This document shows positions 24,607 to 33,075 of a stretch of 64,000 nucleotides of DNA, piece after piece. The stretch is from the NCBI GenBank assembly GCA_035762175.1, contig DASTPP010000100.1, forward strand, positions 1 to 64,000. Reading direction: 5' to 3'. A program made the translations under genes and the position numbers. Origin of the DNA: DASTPP01 sp035762175 (GTDB lineage: Bacteria > Myxococcota_A > Polyangia > Polyangiales > Polyangiaceae). The stretch's first letter is position 1. Every line of letters starts with the position of its first letter. Below the pieces are notes generated by a model, which was not told where the DNA came from, did no database searches, and worked only from the letters and a program-made list of their open reading frames with translations.

Positions 24607-26607
24607 CTACTTCGGCGCCCGGCCGCCGAGGCCCTGGCGCGCGGCGCTGGGCACGAGCTGGCTCAGGTTCCACGCTTGCAGGTACAGGCGCCGCTCGGCC
24701 GCGTTCAGCCGGTCGCGCATCCGGCCCACGACCAGGCTCGGCACGAGCACCATGCTGACGCTCGTGAGCGAGAGGCACACGGTCGTCTGGAGCGGGGGCA
24801 GCTCGGTGGCGCGCGGCAGCACCCGCATGATCCCGCCGCCGAACGCGTACGAGCGCGGCACGAGCCCGAGCAGCTCGAGCGCGATGGGCGCGAGGACGGC
24901 CAGCGCGCCGGCGAGCAGGGCGAAGCGGCGGGCGCGGCGCCCGGCGCTCATGGCGAAGAACATCGTGTTGGTCGCCGCCAGGCCCGGCACCAAGATGAAG
25001 GGGCCGAAGAGCGCGCTCGTCATCGCCACCGCGGCCGAGCTGAGGGCGAGCAGGGTGAAGCCCTGCCGCGGGCTGACGGCCTCCTGCCGCGAGAGCCACC
25101 ACGAGGCGACGCTGCAGGCGACGACCGCGAAGACGGCGCTCAGGGTGGCGGCGTACGAGCGGACGCCCATCCAGAGGGCGAGCGGCAGGAAGGCGCTCCA
25201 CATCATGAGCCGGCCCGACACGAGCCGGGCGGTGTCGCGCAGGGCCTCGGCCGCCGCCGCGTCGAGGCCGGCCTGCGCCTCGCGCGGCACCTCGTCGGGC
25301 ACCTCGACCAAGAGCCGCGCCATCGTCGCCAGCGCCTCGGCCTGGCTCGGCTCGAGCGCCAGCGCGCTCGCCGCCTCGCGCAGCGCCACCGCCCGCTCGG
25401 CCCGCGCCTCGCCCCCGCCGCCCGCCGCCCGGTCGAGCGCCGCCCGCGCCGCCGCGACGTGCCGGGCCGCCAGATCGCGCCGCAGCGCCTCGTTGCGGTC
25501 GCCGTCGAGGAAGCGCTCGAGGTCGTCGGACAGCGCCCGCGCGCTCGGGTAGCGCTCGGCCGGGTCGAGCGCCGTCGCCCGCACGCAGATCGCCTCGAGC
25601 TCGGGCGGCACGTCGAAGCGGCCCCGCGCCGAGGCGCGCGCCTCGACCCCGAGCAGCGTCGAGCCGAGCACCGCGTGCACGTTCAGGCCGTCGTGCAGCC
25701 GCTCGAGCGCCACCGCCTCGAACAAGATGGCCCCGAGCGCGTAGATGTCGGCCGGCGGGCCGAGCCGCGCGTTGTCGCCGCGCACCTGCTCGGGCGCCAT
25801 GTAGCCCGGCGTGCCCAGCATCGCCCCCTCGAGCGTGCGGCCGGCGGGGCCCGGCGCGGGCTGATCGAGCGGCTCGAACGCGGGGTCGTCGGCGCCGGCG
25901 ACCTTGGCGAGGCCCCAGTCGAGCACGTACACCTCGCCGAAGTCGCCGAGAATGACGTTGGCCGGCTTCAGGTCGCGGTGCAAGACGCCGCGCCGGTGCG
26001 CGAAGTCGACCGCCAGGCACACGCTCCGTAGCGCCGTCAGCAGGCGCCGGCGCGTGTACTTCTCGGCCGCGGCGCGGTCGCCCGCGGCGAGCAGGCGCAC
26101 GATCTCGTCGAGCGTCTTGCCCCGCACGCGCTTCATCGTGAAGTACGCCTCGCCCCCGGGCGTGACGCCGAGGTCGTAGACGGGCACGAGCGCCGGGTGC
26201 TCGAGCTGGCCCTGCACCCGCGCCTCGCGCACGAAGCGCTCGCGCAGCTCGGCGAGGCTCGAGCCGCCCGGGCGCAGCACCTTGAGCGCGACCTCGCGGC
26301 CGATCAGCCGATCTTTGAAGAGGCGCACCTCGCCCATGCCCCCCTCGCCCAGCAGCCCGCGCGCCTCGTAGCGCTGCTCGAAGCCGGCGGCCTCGGCCGG
26401 CAGCGGGGCGGCGACGTCGACGGCGACCGCCCCGGGCCCCCCCGAGCTCTTCACCCCCTCGAAGCGCCCCCGCTGGATCGGCAGCGTCGCCTGGCCGACG
26501 GCGCCCCGCGCCGCCACGTCCGGGCCGAATTCGAGGGTCGGGCCGGCGAAGGGGCCGATGTCGGCGATGGTGTCAGCGTTCGGGTCGCCGTCGGGGGGGC
26601 GAGACAT
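24607..26607 (-). CDS. Ser/Thr protein kinase with polytopic membrane C terminus
   Basis: 666 residues. An 80-residue N-terminal extension precedes the kinase domain (about 80-370): GEGGMGEVRLF, Lys109, HRD at 210-212 (LHRDLKPANVIL), DWG (230-232) in place of DFG, GTPGYMAPEQV. The DWG variant is common in planctomycete and myxobacterial kinases. After an Ala-rich helical linker come about six membrane segments (LMMWSAFLPLALWMGV, LSAVFAVVACSVASWWL, LALSSAAVAMTSALF and others) and a basic tail. This suits an inner-membrane sensor of membrane state. The ATG context lacks a clear ribosome site. The M1 peptidase gene ends 90 bp upstream on the same strand. Confidence 0.9.
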   Translation of the reverse strand: MSRPPDGDPNADTIADIGPFAGPTLEFGPDVAARGAVGQATLPIQRGRFEGVKSSGGPGAVAVDVAAPLPAEAAGFEQRYEARGLLGEGGMGEVRLFKDRLIGREVALKVLRPGGSSLAELRERFVREARVQGQLEHPALVPVYDLGVTPGGEAYFTMKRVRGKTLDEIVRLLAAGDRAAAEKYTRRRLLTALRSVCLAVDFAHRRGVLHRDLKPANVILGDFGEVYVLDWGLAKVAGADDPAFEPLDQPAPGPAGRTLEGAMLGTPGYMAPEQVRGDNARLGPPADIYALGAILFEAVALERLHDGLNVHAVLGSTLLGVEARASARGRFDVPPELEAICVRATALDPAERYPSARALSDDLERFLDGDRNEALRRDLAARHVAAARAALDRAAGGGGEARAERAVALREAASALALEPSQAEALATMARLLVEVPDEVPREAQAGLDAAAAEALRDTARLVSGRLMMWSAFLPLALWMGVRSYAATLSAVFAVVACSVASWWLSRQEAVSPRQGFTLLALSSAAVAMTSALFGPFILVPGLAATNTMFFAMSAGRRARRFALLAGALAVLAPIALELLGLVPRSYAFGGGIMRVLPRATELPPLQTTVCLSLTSVSMVLVPSLVVGRMRDRLNAAERRLYLQAWNLSQLVPSAARQGLGGRAPK

Positions 26608-26697
26608 GACCGCGTAATGTATCCTAAGGACGGGCGGCGGCAGAACGGCCCGAACGGCGCCTGCGCGCGCGGGCGAACCCCGCCGCGCGCCGCCGGC

Positions 26698-29379
26698 TCA
26701 GTACTTCTTCAAGAACGCCGCCAGGCCCTCGTCGTGGGCCCGGCGGCGCGCGACGCAGAGCGAGATGTTCTCGAGCGTCTGCGCGACGCGGCGCGGGCCG
26801 CCCGTGATCGTGGCCGCGCGGTCCTTGAAGAAGGCGGCGTAGTCGGCCCGGCGCGCCTCGTCGCAGAAGCCGTTGCCGACGTCGACGAGCGTCGTCCGGC
26901 TCTCGGCCGGCAGGCGCTCGAAGAGCCGGTCGAAGTTCTCCTTCACGAAGGCCCACTGCGCGCCCTCGTTGTGGACGTTCGAGTAGCGGAGCAGCCAGAT
27001 CGTGTCGCGGATGTCGAACTCGTCGGCCAGCGTCAGCCCGTAGACGTCGCGCAGCACGGCCGGGTCGCGGAAGGACGAGAGCGCGTCGAGGATGTCCGAG
27101 CGCCGCCGCGCCTCGGTCGCCTTCTTCGCCTCGGCGCGCAGCCGCTCGAAGAGCTTGCGGTCGCCGTGCGCGGTCGCGGCCGTCAGCACCGCGTCGACCA
27201 TGTCGGGCTCGACGGCGCGCGGGTCGTCGAGCCACTTGAGCGCCAGCCGCTGGGCCTCGGCGACGAGGGCGGCGTTCTCGCCGCGGTTGGTCGCGACCCC
27301 GAGCAGGACGGGGCGCAGCGTCTTCTCTTCGGGCGCCTCGTTCGGCCGCGAGCGAAAGCCGTACGCCCGGGCGCGGCCCGAGAAGGCGCGGTCGACGAAG
27401 CGCGCGTAGTTCGCCCGCAGCTCGTCGGGCGGGCGCGCCGTGACCGCCACGTACAGCGCGGCGCGCAGGAGCTCGGGCTCGGGCGCCTTCGCGAGCTCGG
27501 GCGCGCGCGCGAGCAGCTCGGCGACCGGCAGCTTGCCGGCCGCGACCAGCGCCCGCGCGTCCTCGACGACGCTGACCCGCTCGACCAGCGCGAGCCCCCG
27601 GTCGCGCCGGAGCAGCGCGTCGAGGTCGCTCGGGGCGTAGGCCACGCGGTAGTAGCCGAGCGCCTTCGCCTTCGGCATCACCCAGTCGGGGCAGCCCTTC
27701 GCGGGCAGCGAGAGCTCGCCCCGCGGCCCCGCGAGCAGCCCGCACGCCTCGCCGCCCTCCTTGCCCTTGCCCCAGCGCGCGCAGACCGGCACCTGCCACG
27801 TCGAGCCGCGCGCGTCGCCCCCCGAGCCGATCGGCAGGTAGCGCTCCTGCGCGAGCGCGAGCTTGGCCGCGCCCCCCTCGCACGAGAGCGCCGCCGAGAC
27901 GAGCGGCACCCCGGGCTGGTCGAGGAAGGTCGAGAACGCGGCGCGCAGGTCCCGGCCGGCGCCCTCGCTCACGTCGGCCAAGAATTCGGCCGAGGTCGCG
28001 TTCTTCATCGCGTGCCGCGCGAAGTACGTCTGCACCCCCTTGCGGAAGGGCTCCTCGCCGACGAACTGCTCGAACATGCCGATGACCGTCGCGCCCTTCT
28101 CGTACGTGATGCCGTCGAAGGCGTTCTGGATGTCGTCCTTCGTCTTGATCTCCTGGCGGATCTTGCGCGCCGTCACGAGCGAGTCCTGCGCCATCGAGAA
28201 GGACGCCGACTCGGCCCGCCGCACGTCGAACTTCCACTCGGGCCGGTGGCGCTGCGCGATCTTGCTCGCCACCCAGGTCGCGAAGGCCTCGTTCAGCCAG
28301 ACGTCGTCCCACCAGGCCATCGTCACCAGGTCGCCGAACCACTGGTGCCCGAGCTCGTGCGCCATGATGCTCGTGTACGCCTGCCGGAAGCGCAGCGACT
28401 CGTCCTCGGGCTTGGCCAGCGAGATGTCCATGCCGATGGTGACGAGGCCGGCGTTCTCCATCGCCCCGAACGACGCGAGCCGCGGGATGGGCACGACGTC
28501 GAGCTTCTCGTAGGGGTAGGGCACGCCGAAGTAGGCCTCGAGCTGGTCGAGCAGCGCCGCCGTCGTCTTGGCCGCGAACGCCGCCTCGGCCTGCTGGCCC
28601 GAAGGCGTCGCCACCCGCACCGGCACGCCCCGCTTCGACCGCCCCGCGTCGACCACGTCGAAGGGCCCGACCGCGAAGGCGACCAGGTACGCGGGCAGCG
28701 GCTTCGTCTCGGCGAAGTGCAGCGTCTTCAGCCCCCCCTCGCCGCGCTCCTCGCGCTCGACCGGCGTGTTCGAGAAGGCCGCGTCGCCCTCGGGCACGCG
28801 CAAGGTCACCTTCCACGGGATCTTGAACCCCGGCTCGTCGAAGCAGGGGAAGGCCCGGCGCGCCTCGATGTTCTCGAACTGGCTGAAGATGTACGTCTTG
28901 CCCCGCTCGGTCTCGCGGAAGACCCCCCGGTCGTCCTTGTCGCTGATCTTGGCCCGGTAGGCGACGTGCAGCCGGCCCGGCCCCTTCGGCGCCGGCCGCG
29001 CGAACGCGAAGCCCACGAAGTCGTCGCCGCCCGGCACCGCCCGCGCCGCGACCCGCGCGCCGCCCGCCTCGAGCCGCGCCTCGCGCACCTCGATCTCGGT
29101 CGCGTTCAGCCAGAGCAGATCGGTCGGCTCGTTAAAGTTGAGGTCGAGCTCGAGCTCGCCCTCGATCGTGCTCTCGGCCGGCACGAGCCGGAGCGTCACC
29201 GCCGCGCGCGTCGGCGCCGCCGCCGCCGGCAGGCGCAGCGAGGGCGGCGAGGGGGCGGGCGCCCCGGGCGCGGCCGCCGGCGGGGGCGGGGCGGCGGCGC
29301 GCTTCGGCGTCGGGGCCTCGCCCGAACACGCCGCGAGCGCGGCCAGGGCGAGGGCGGGTCGGAGGGTCGGTCGCGTCAT
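26698..29379 (-). CDS. M1-family zinc aminopeptidase lipoprotein
   Basis: 893 residues. Lipobox LAAC (Cys18) predicts lipid anchoring in the envelope. A Pro/Ala linker leads to the M1 fold: N-terminal beta domain with FPCFDEPGFK, exopeptidase motif GAMEN at 305-309, zinc motif HELGHQWFGD with HELGH at 341-345, and third ligand Glu364 in LNEAF. The C-terminal 350 residues are the helical ERAP1_C-like domain. Length is normal for aminopeptidase N relatives. Outside location suggests a role in digesting peptides from prey or biomass, an inference from lifestyle. It is divergent from the hydrolase gene across 438 bp. Confidence 0.92.
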   Translation of the reverse strand: MTRPTLRPALALAALAACSGEAPTPKRAAAPPPPAAAPGAPAPSPPSLRLPAAAAPTRAAVTLRLVPAESTIEGELELDLNFNEPTDLLWLNATEIEVREARLEAGGARVAARAVPGGDDFVGFAFARPAPKGPGRLHVAYRAKISDKDDRGVFRETERGKTYIFSQFENIEARRAFPCFDEPGFKIPWKVTLRVPEGDAAFSNTPVEREERGEGGLKTLHFAETKPLPAYLVAFAVGPFDVVDAGRSKRGVPVRVATPSGQQAEAAFAAKTTAALLDQLEAYFGVPYPYEKLDVVPIPRLASFGAMENAGLVTIGMDISLAKPEDESLRFRQAYTSIMAHELGHQWFGDLVTMAWWDDVWLNEAFATWVASKIAQRHRPEWKFDVRRAESASFSMAQDSLVTARKIRQEIKTKDDIQNAFDGITYEKGATVIGMFEQFVGEEPFRKGVQTYFARHAMKNATSAEFLADVSEGAGRDLRAAFSTFLDQPGVPLVSAALSCEGGAAKLALAQERYLPIGSGGDARGSTWQVPVCARWGKGKEGGEACGLLAGPRGELSLPAKGCPDWVMPKAKALGYYRVAYAPSDLDALLRRDRGLALVERVSVVEDARALVAAGKLPVAELLARAPELAKAPEPELLRAALYVAVTARPPDELRANYARFVDRAFSGRARAYGFRSRPNEAPEEKTLRPVLLGVATNRGENAALVAEAQRLALKWLDDPRAVEPDMVDAVLTAATAHGDRKLFERLRAEAKKATEARRRSDILDALSSFRDPAVLRDVYGLTLADEFDIRDTIWLLRYSNVHNEGAQWAFVKENFDRLFERLPAESRTTLVDVGNGFCDEARRADYAAFFKDRAATITGGPRRVAQTLENISLCVARRRAHDEGLAAFLKKY

Positions 29380-29817
29380 GCGGTGGTATCTCCCGAGGCG
29401 GCGTTTCGTTCGAGCCCTCGCCCGAATTTCACGCGCCGTCCGCCCGCCCCGAACCGGACGCGCGGCCGAGCTGCGTAGCGCGCTACGCCGTCGGGCTCAA
29501 GCCGGCGCGCGGCCGCGGCGCCGCCCTCGTCGAACGAGCCCGGCGGCGGGGCGAACGCCGGCCGACGGCGCGAGCGACACTAAATTAATAGCACGCGGCG
29601 TGCCACCGGGCCGCGGCACGCGGCCGCGCGCGGCGGCTCGGCGTGACGCGGCGGTACGTTCGGGGCGGGGCGCGGGTTCGGGGCGAGCGACACGGCCGCG
29701 CGCCGCCGCGCGGGCCAGTGCACTGCCGGTCAACATCCGGTGCGGCCGCAGAAAAGTATCGTGATGTCGTGCGTCTAGAGTGAATGCGGTCGTCCGATAG
29801 ACCCGAGGAGAATACCA
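29380..29817. other. Divergent intergenic region
   Basis: 438 bp. It includes a perfect 10-bp palindrome CAGTGCACTG (29716-29725). Around 29573 lies CGACACTAAATTAATA, which resembles CGACACTAACTCAATA at 32350 upstream of the AraC gene, on the other side of this hydrolase/AraC pair. These may be shared promoter or operator elements. No gene is supported. Confidence 0.3.
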
Positions 29818-30969
29818 GTGAGTGTAGTCGACTCCTGCGTGCAGGGCCGCGCCAAGACGCTCGACGAAGCCAAGCAGTGGATGCGCGAACGCCTCGAGAT
29901 GCGCGTCTACCCGATGAGCCTCGTCGAGCCGACCGAGGGGCGCGCGCTCATCGACGAGCTGCGCGGCCTCGACGGCCGCGCGTGGGCCGGCGTCTGGGGG
30001 CGCGCCGGCGACCAGGCGCGCGAGGCGGCGTCCGAGGCCGAGCGCCGCGGCGAGCGCAAGGCGGCCGCCGCGCTCTACCTGCGGGCGCACGGCCTCTACT
30101 TCATGGGGCGCTTTCCCTGCCCCAACCACCCCGACAAGCAGCGCTGCGCCGAGCTCGAGCGCGAGACGTACCTCGCCGCCGGCCGCCACTGGTCGGTGCC
30201 CGTGCGGCGCGTCAGCGTGCCCTTCGACGGGCGCCGCGGCGAGGGGCGCGAGGTCGTCTTCCTCTACCGGCGCCCCGAGGGCGCGGTGCGCCCCCCCGTC
30301 GTCGTCATGTGGGGCGGCCTCGACGCCTACAAAGAGCAGCTCACGGGCGCGAGCGACGCGCTCCTCGGCGCCGGCGTCGCCACCATCGCCGTCGACTGCC
30401 CCGGCACGGGCGAGTCGCCGCTCAAGGCCGTCGTCGACGCCGAGCGGCAGTTCCTGCCCGTCTTCGACTGGGCGGCCGCGCAGCTCGACGTCGACGCGCG
30501 CAAGGTCGGCCTCCTCGGCCGCTCGTTCGGCGGCTACTGGGCGACCAAGCTCGCGCACGCCGCGCCCGAGCGCATCGCCGGCGCCGTGAGCTGGGGCGGG
30601 GGCGTGCACTTCATGTTCCAGCCCGAGTGGCTCGAGGCCTCGCGCCACCCCGAGAGCTACCTGATGGAGCTCGCCGAGACCCACCGCTACATGCTCGGCT
30701 CCTCCAACGGCATCGACTACGCGGCCGCCCTCAAGCGCCTGTCGCTGCTCGACCAGGGCCTGCTCGACCGGCCCTGCGCGCCCCTGCTGCTCGTCAGCGG
30801 CAAGCACGACCGGCAGTACCCCGTCGAAGACACCTACCTGCTGCTCGAGCGGGGCAGCCCGAAGTCGGTGCGCCTCTTCCCCGGCGGCCACACCGGGCGC
30901 ACCCCGCAGGCCCTGCACACCGTCGTCGCCTGGCTCGCCGAGCGCCTGCGCCGCGGCGCCGCCCGCTGA
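29818..30969 (+). CDS. Alpha/beta hydrolase, FrsA / dihydropseudooxynicotine-hydrolase-like
   Basis: 383 residues from a GTG at 29818 with GAGGAGA upstream. The N-terminal 130 residues are helical, as in FrsA-like C-C or ester hydrolases. The core has PVVVMWGGLDAYKE (oxyanion strand), DCPGTGESP, nucleophile Ser236 in GLLGRSFGGYWA, acid Asp331 in SGKHDRQYP and His358 in FPGGHTGRTP. It has no signal peptide, so it is cytoplasmic. The substrate is unknown. It is convergent with an AraC regulator, a pairing that suggests the regulator controls it. Confidence 0.8.
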   Translation: MSVVDSCVQGRAKTLDEAKQWMRERLEMRVYPMSLVEPTEGRALIDELRGLDGRAWAGVWGRAGDQAREAASEAERRGERKAAAALYLRAHGLYFMGRFPCPNHPDKQRCAELERETYLAAGRHWSVPVRRVSVPFDGRRGEGREVVFLYRRPEGAVRPPVVVMWGGLDAYKEQLTGASDALLGAGVATIAVDCPGTGESPLKAVVDAERQFLPVFDWAAAQLDVDARKVGLLGRSFGGYWATKLAHAAPERIAGAVSWGGGVHFMFQPEWLEASRHPESYLMELAETHRYMLGSSNGIDYAAALKRLSLLDQGLLDRPCAPLLLVSGKHDRQYPVEDTYLLLERGSPKSVRLFPGGHTGRTPQALHTVVAWLAERLRRGAAR

Positions 30970-30973
30970 GCGA

Positions 30974-31020
30974 GGCGCCCCCGGCGCGCGCGGGCGACCG
31001 CGGGGCGCGCGCCGGGCGCC
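30974..31020. terminator. Bidirectional hairpin between hydrolase and AraC genes
   Basis: From 30974 GGCGCCC and GGCGCGCG (separated by a 2-base bulge, CC) pair with 31006-31020 (CGCGCGCCGGGCGCC), giving a 15-bp stem. It sits between convergent stop codons. Confidence 0.5.
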
Positions 31021-31061
31021 GCCCGGCCGGGGCGGCCGCCCCCGACCCGCGCGCGGGCCGC

Positions 31062-32069
31062 TCAGAAGGTCGACCGGGCGTTCCGCTCGGGCCGCGCGAG
31101 GTCGAAGGGCTCGGCCACCGCCTTGCGCAGCTCGCGCGGCGACTGCCCGAAGCGCTCGCGGAAGGCGCGGCTGAAGTGAGCGAGGTCGTTGAAGCCCCAG
31201 CCGTACGCGATCTCGCTGATCGAGCGGGCCCGCAGCGGCGGCAGCAGCAGCTCGCTGCGGCAGCGCTCGAGGCGCTCGGCCCAGAGCCACTTCATCAGCG
31301 TCGTCGGCTCGTCGGCGAAGAGCTGGTGGATGTAGCGCGGCGACAGCCTCACCCCGTCGGCGATGGTGTTCACGTCGAGCCCGGGGTCGCTCAGGTGGTC
31401 GAGCACGAAGTTGCGGATGCGCTGCTTGTGCAAGAGCTTGAGCGCCGAGGGCGACGGCGCGCGCGCCTGCTCGAGCGAGCCGATGGCGGCGGCGAGCACG
31501 TGCGGCAGCGCGTCGGCCGCGCGGTCGGCCGCCTCGTCGCTCAGCGCCGGCGCGATCACGAAGAGCTCGTCGAACATGGCGCGGAAGAGCGCCGCCGCCC
31601 CCTCGTACGCCCGGAAGGGCGCGGCGACCAGGTCGTCGACCTGCGGCACCAGCGACCGCAGCGTCTGGGCCGGGAACTCGAGCACGTTCGCCCGCACCTC
31701 GCCCGTCTCGAAGTGGAAGGGCCGCGACGGGTCGATGAGCACCAAGTCGCCCGGCTCGATGCGGTACTCGCGGCCGCCCTGCCCCACGAGCGACTCGCCC
31801 TCCTTCTGCAGGCTGACCGTGAACCGCGAGCGGTTCTGCGGCGCGCCGACCGCCAGCCCCGAGTGCGGCGAGAAGCGCACCGACGCGAACTGCAGCCGCT
31901 GCCCCCGGTAGCCGACGATCTCGACCTCGAGCGGGCTCGCCTCGAGCGGCTTCACCACGTAGCGGGCCGAAAAGGTCGAGCCGATGGCCCGCTCGTAGAA
32001 TGACACGCGGTCGCCCACCGGGACGCCCTCTGTCGAGAACGCCCGCGCGGTGGGCCCGTCGTAAAACAT
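31062..32069 (-). CDS. AraC-family transcriptional regulator (copy 2)
   Basis: 335 residues. It is colinear with and clearly paralogous to the regulator at 6191-7153. Both share the order RFSPH (cupin strand), EPGDLVLIDPSRPF-type loop, LKLLHKQRIR, LSPRYIHQLFADE, SEIAYGWGFNDLAHFSRAF and FGQSPRELR. The double helix-turn-helix is at about 225-320. GTACAAC occurs at 32072 beside the start codon and again at 32180, a possible autoregulatory site. The convergent hydrolase is the best candidate target. Confidence 0.87.
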   Translation of the reverse strand: MFYDGPTARAFSTEGVPVGDRVSFYERAIGSTFSARYVVKPLEASPLEVEIVGYRGQRLQFASVRFSPHSGLAVGAPQNRSRFTVSLQKEGESLVGQGGREYRIEPGDLVLIDPSRPFHFETGEVRANVLEFPAQTLRSLVPQVDDLVAAPFRAYEGAAALFRAMFDELFVIAPALSDEAADRAADALPHVLAAAIGSLEQARAPSPSALKLLHKQRIRNFVLDHLSDPGLDVNTIADGVRLSPRYIHQLFADEPTTLMKWLWAERLERCRSELLLPPLRARSISEIAYGWGFNDLAHFSRAFRERFGQSPRELRKAVAEPFDLARPERNARSTF

Positions 32070-32459
32070 GGTACAACTCTACACCTATCGCCAAGGCGAG
32101 CAAGCCGGTCGCCGGCGCCGCCCCCCGCGCCGTACGGGTTCGGGATCGTTCGAACAGACCACTCGCAGCTGAGCAGTTTGTACAACCCCGAGGGGGGGTA
32201 TGGCGAGTCCGGATTTTCTGAAAGGACATCTTTCGTCGCCCCCGGGCCCCCGGCGCGGGGCTAGAAGGGTAGAAGGGTAGGGCGCCAGGTACGCCCCCCA
32301 TTCGACGCGGTAGACGGCCCGGGCGTTGCGGCCGCGCACCAGGTTCGGGCGACACTAACTCAATACGGAAACTTACGCGCTTAACCACCCGGGCCCCGCT
32401 CTGCCCCGGACGACCCCCGCGCCCGGCGACGCGCCAAACCACCTCGTAACGCCCCCGCC
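32070..32459. other. Intergenic region upstream of AraC copy 2
   Basis: It contains the two GTACAAC sites, a short tandem AGAAGGGT/AGAAGGGT near 32263 and an AT-richer stretch near 32350 (CGACACTAACTCAATA). No coding frame is supported. Confidence 0.3.
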
Positions 32460-33042
32460 ATCGCACCGCCACGCGCCTGCGCCCCCCGCGCCGCGAGCGC
32501 ACCCCCGCCGCCGCGCGCGCCGCCGCTGGTCGCCGCCGCCGCCCTCGCCCCGCCCGCGCCGCCCCCTGCCGTCTCGACAAGCCCCAGCGACGCGCCCGCC
32601 TTGCAAGACTTCTTCGCGCGCGCCGTCGCTCCGTCTTGCGGCTTCTGCCACGCTAACGCCACGGGGCGTCGGCGGGCTCGTCAACCTCTTCGTCGGCCGC
32701 TACCTCAGGGACGTCTTGAAGCTAGGGCGAAACCTCGACGACGAGTCGCTCGATGCGATCGCGCTCCAGCGGAACCGATACCAGGTTTCGGACGGCGACG
32801 ACGTCGGCGACGAGCCACGCGGCGGCTCCGACCCGAACGACTCGGACGACGTGCCCGACTCGCCTCGCGACGGCGTGGGCGGCGTGGGCGGCGGCGTGGG
32901 CGGTGGCGGCGCGGGCGGCGGCGGCGGCGTGGGCGGCGGCTGCAGCGGCGCAGGCGGCGGCTGCAGCGGCGCAGGCGGCGTGGGCGGCGGCGGCGGCGCG
33001 GGCGGCGGCGATGACGACGGCGAGGGTGGCTCGTGGTGGTAA
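32460..33042 (+). pseudogene. Frameshifted Gly-rich protein with a c-type haem motif
   Basis: Two adjoining frames look like one broken gene. The first frame (to about 32664) has a Pro/Ala-rich lead-in, then LQDFFARAVAPSCGFCHANATG, where CGFCH is a c-type haem-binding motif. It then turns into Arg-rich nonsense. The next frame takes up at about 32668 with VGGLVNLFVGRYL, LGRNLDDESLDAIAL and an acidic segment. It ends in a long Gly tail and SWW before the stop at 33042. A single one-base gain or two-base loss near 32665 would join them. It may be a true pseudogene, a programmed shift or a sequence error. The 5' end is not defined. Confidence 0.4.
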
Positions 33043-33075
33043 CGGGGCCGCCGCCCCTGTAGACTCGCGCGTGTC

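Noticed and set aside
26197..29478. 1093-codon plus-strand open frame opposite the M1 peptidase
   Set aside because: Mirror frame of a complete peptidase with GAMEN and HELGH motifs. No domain of its own.
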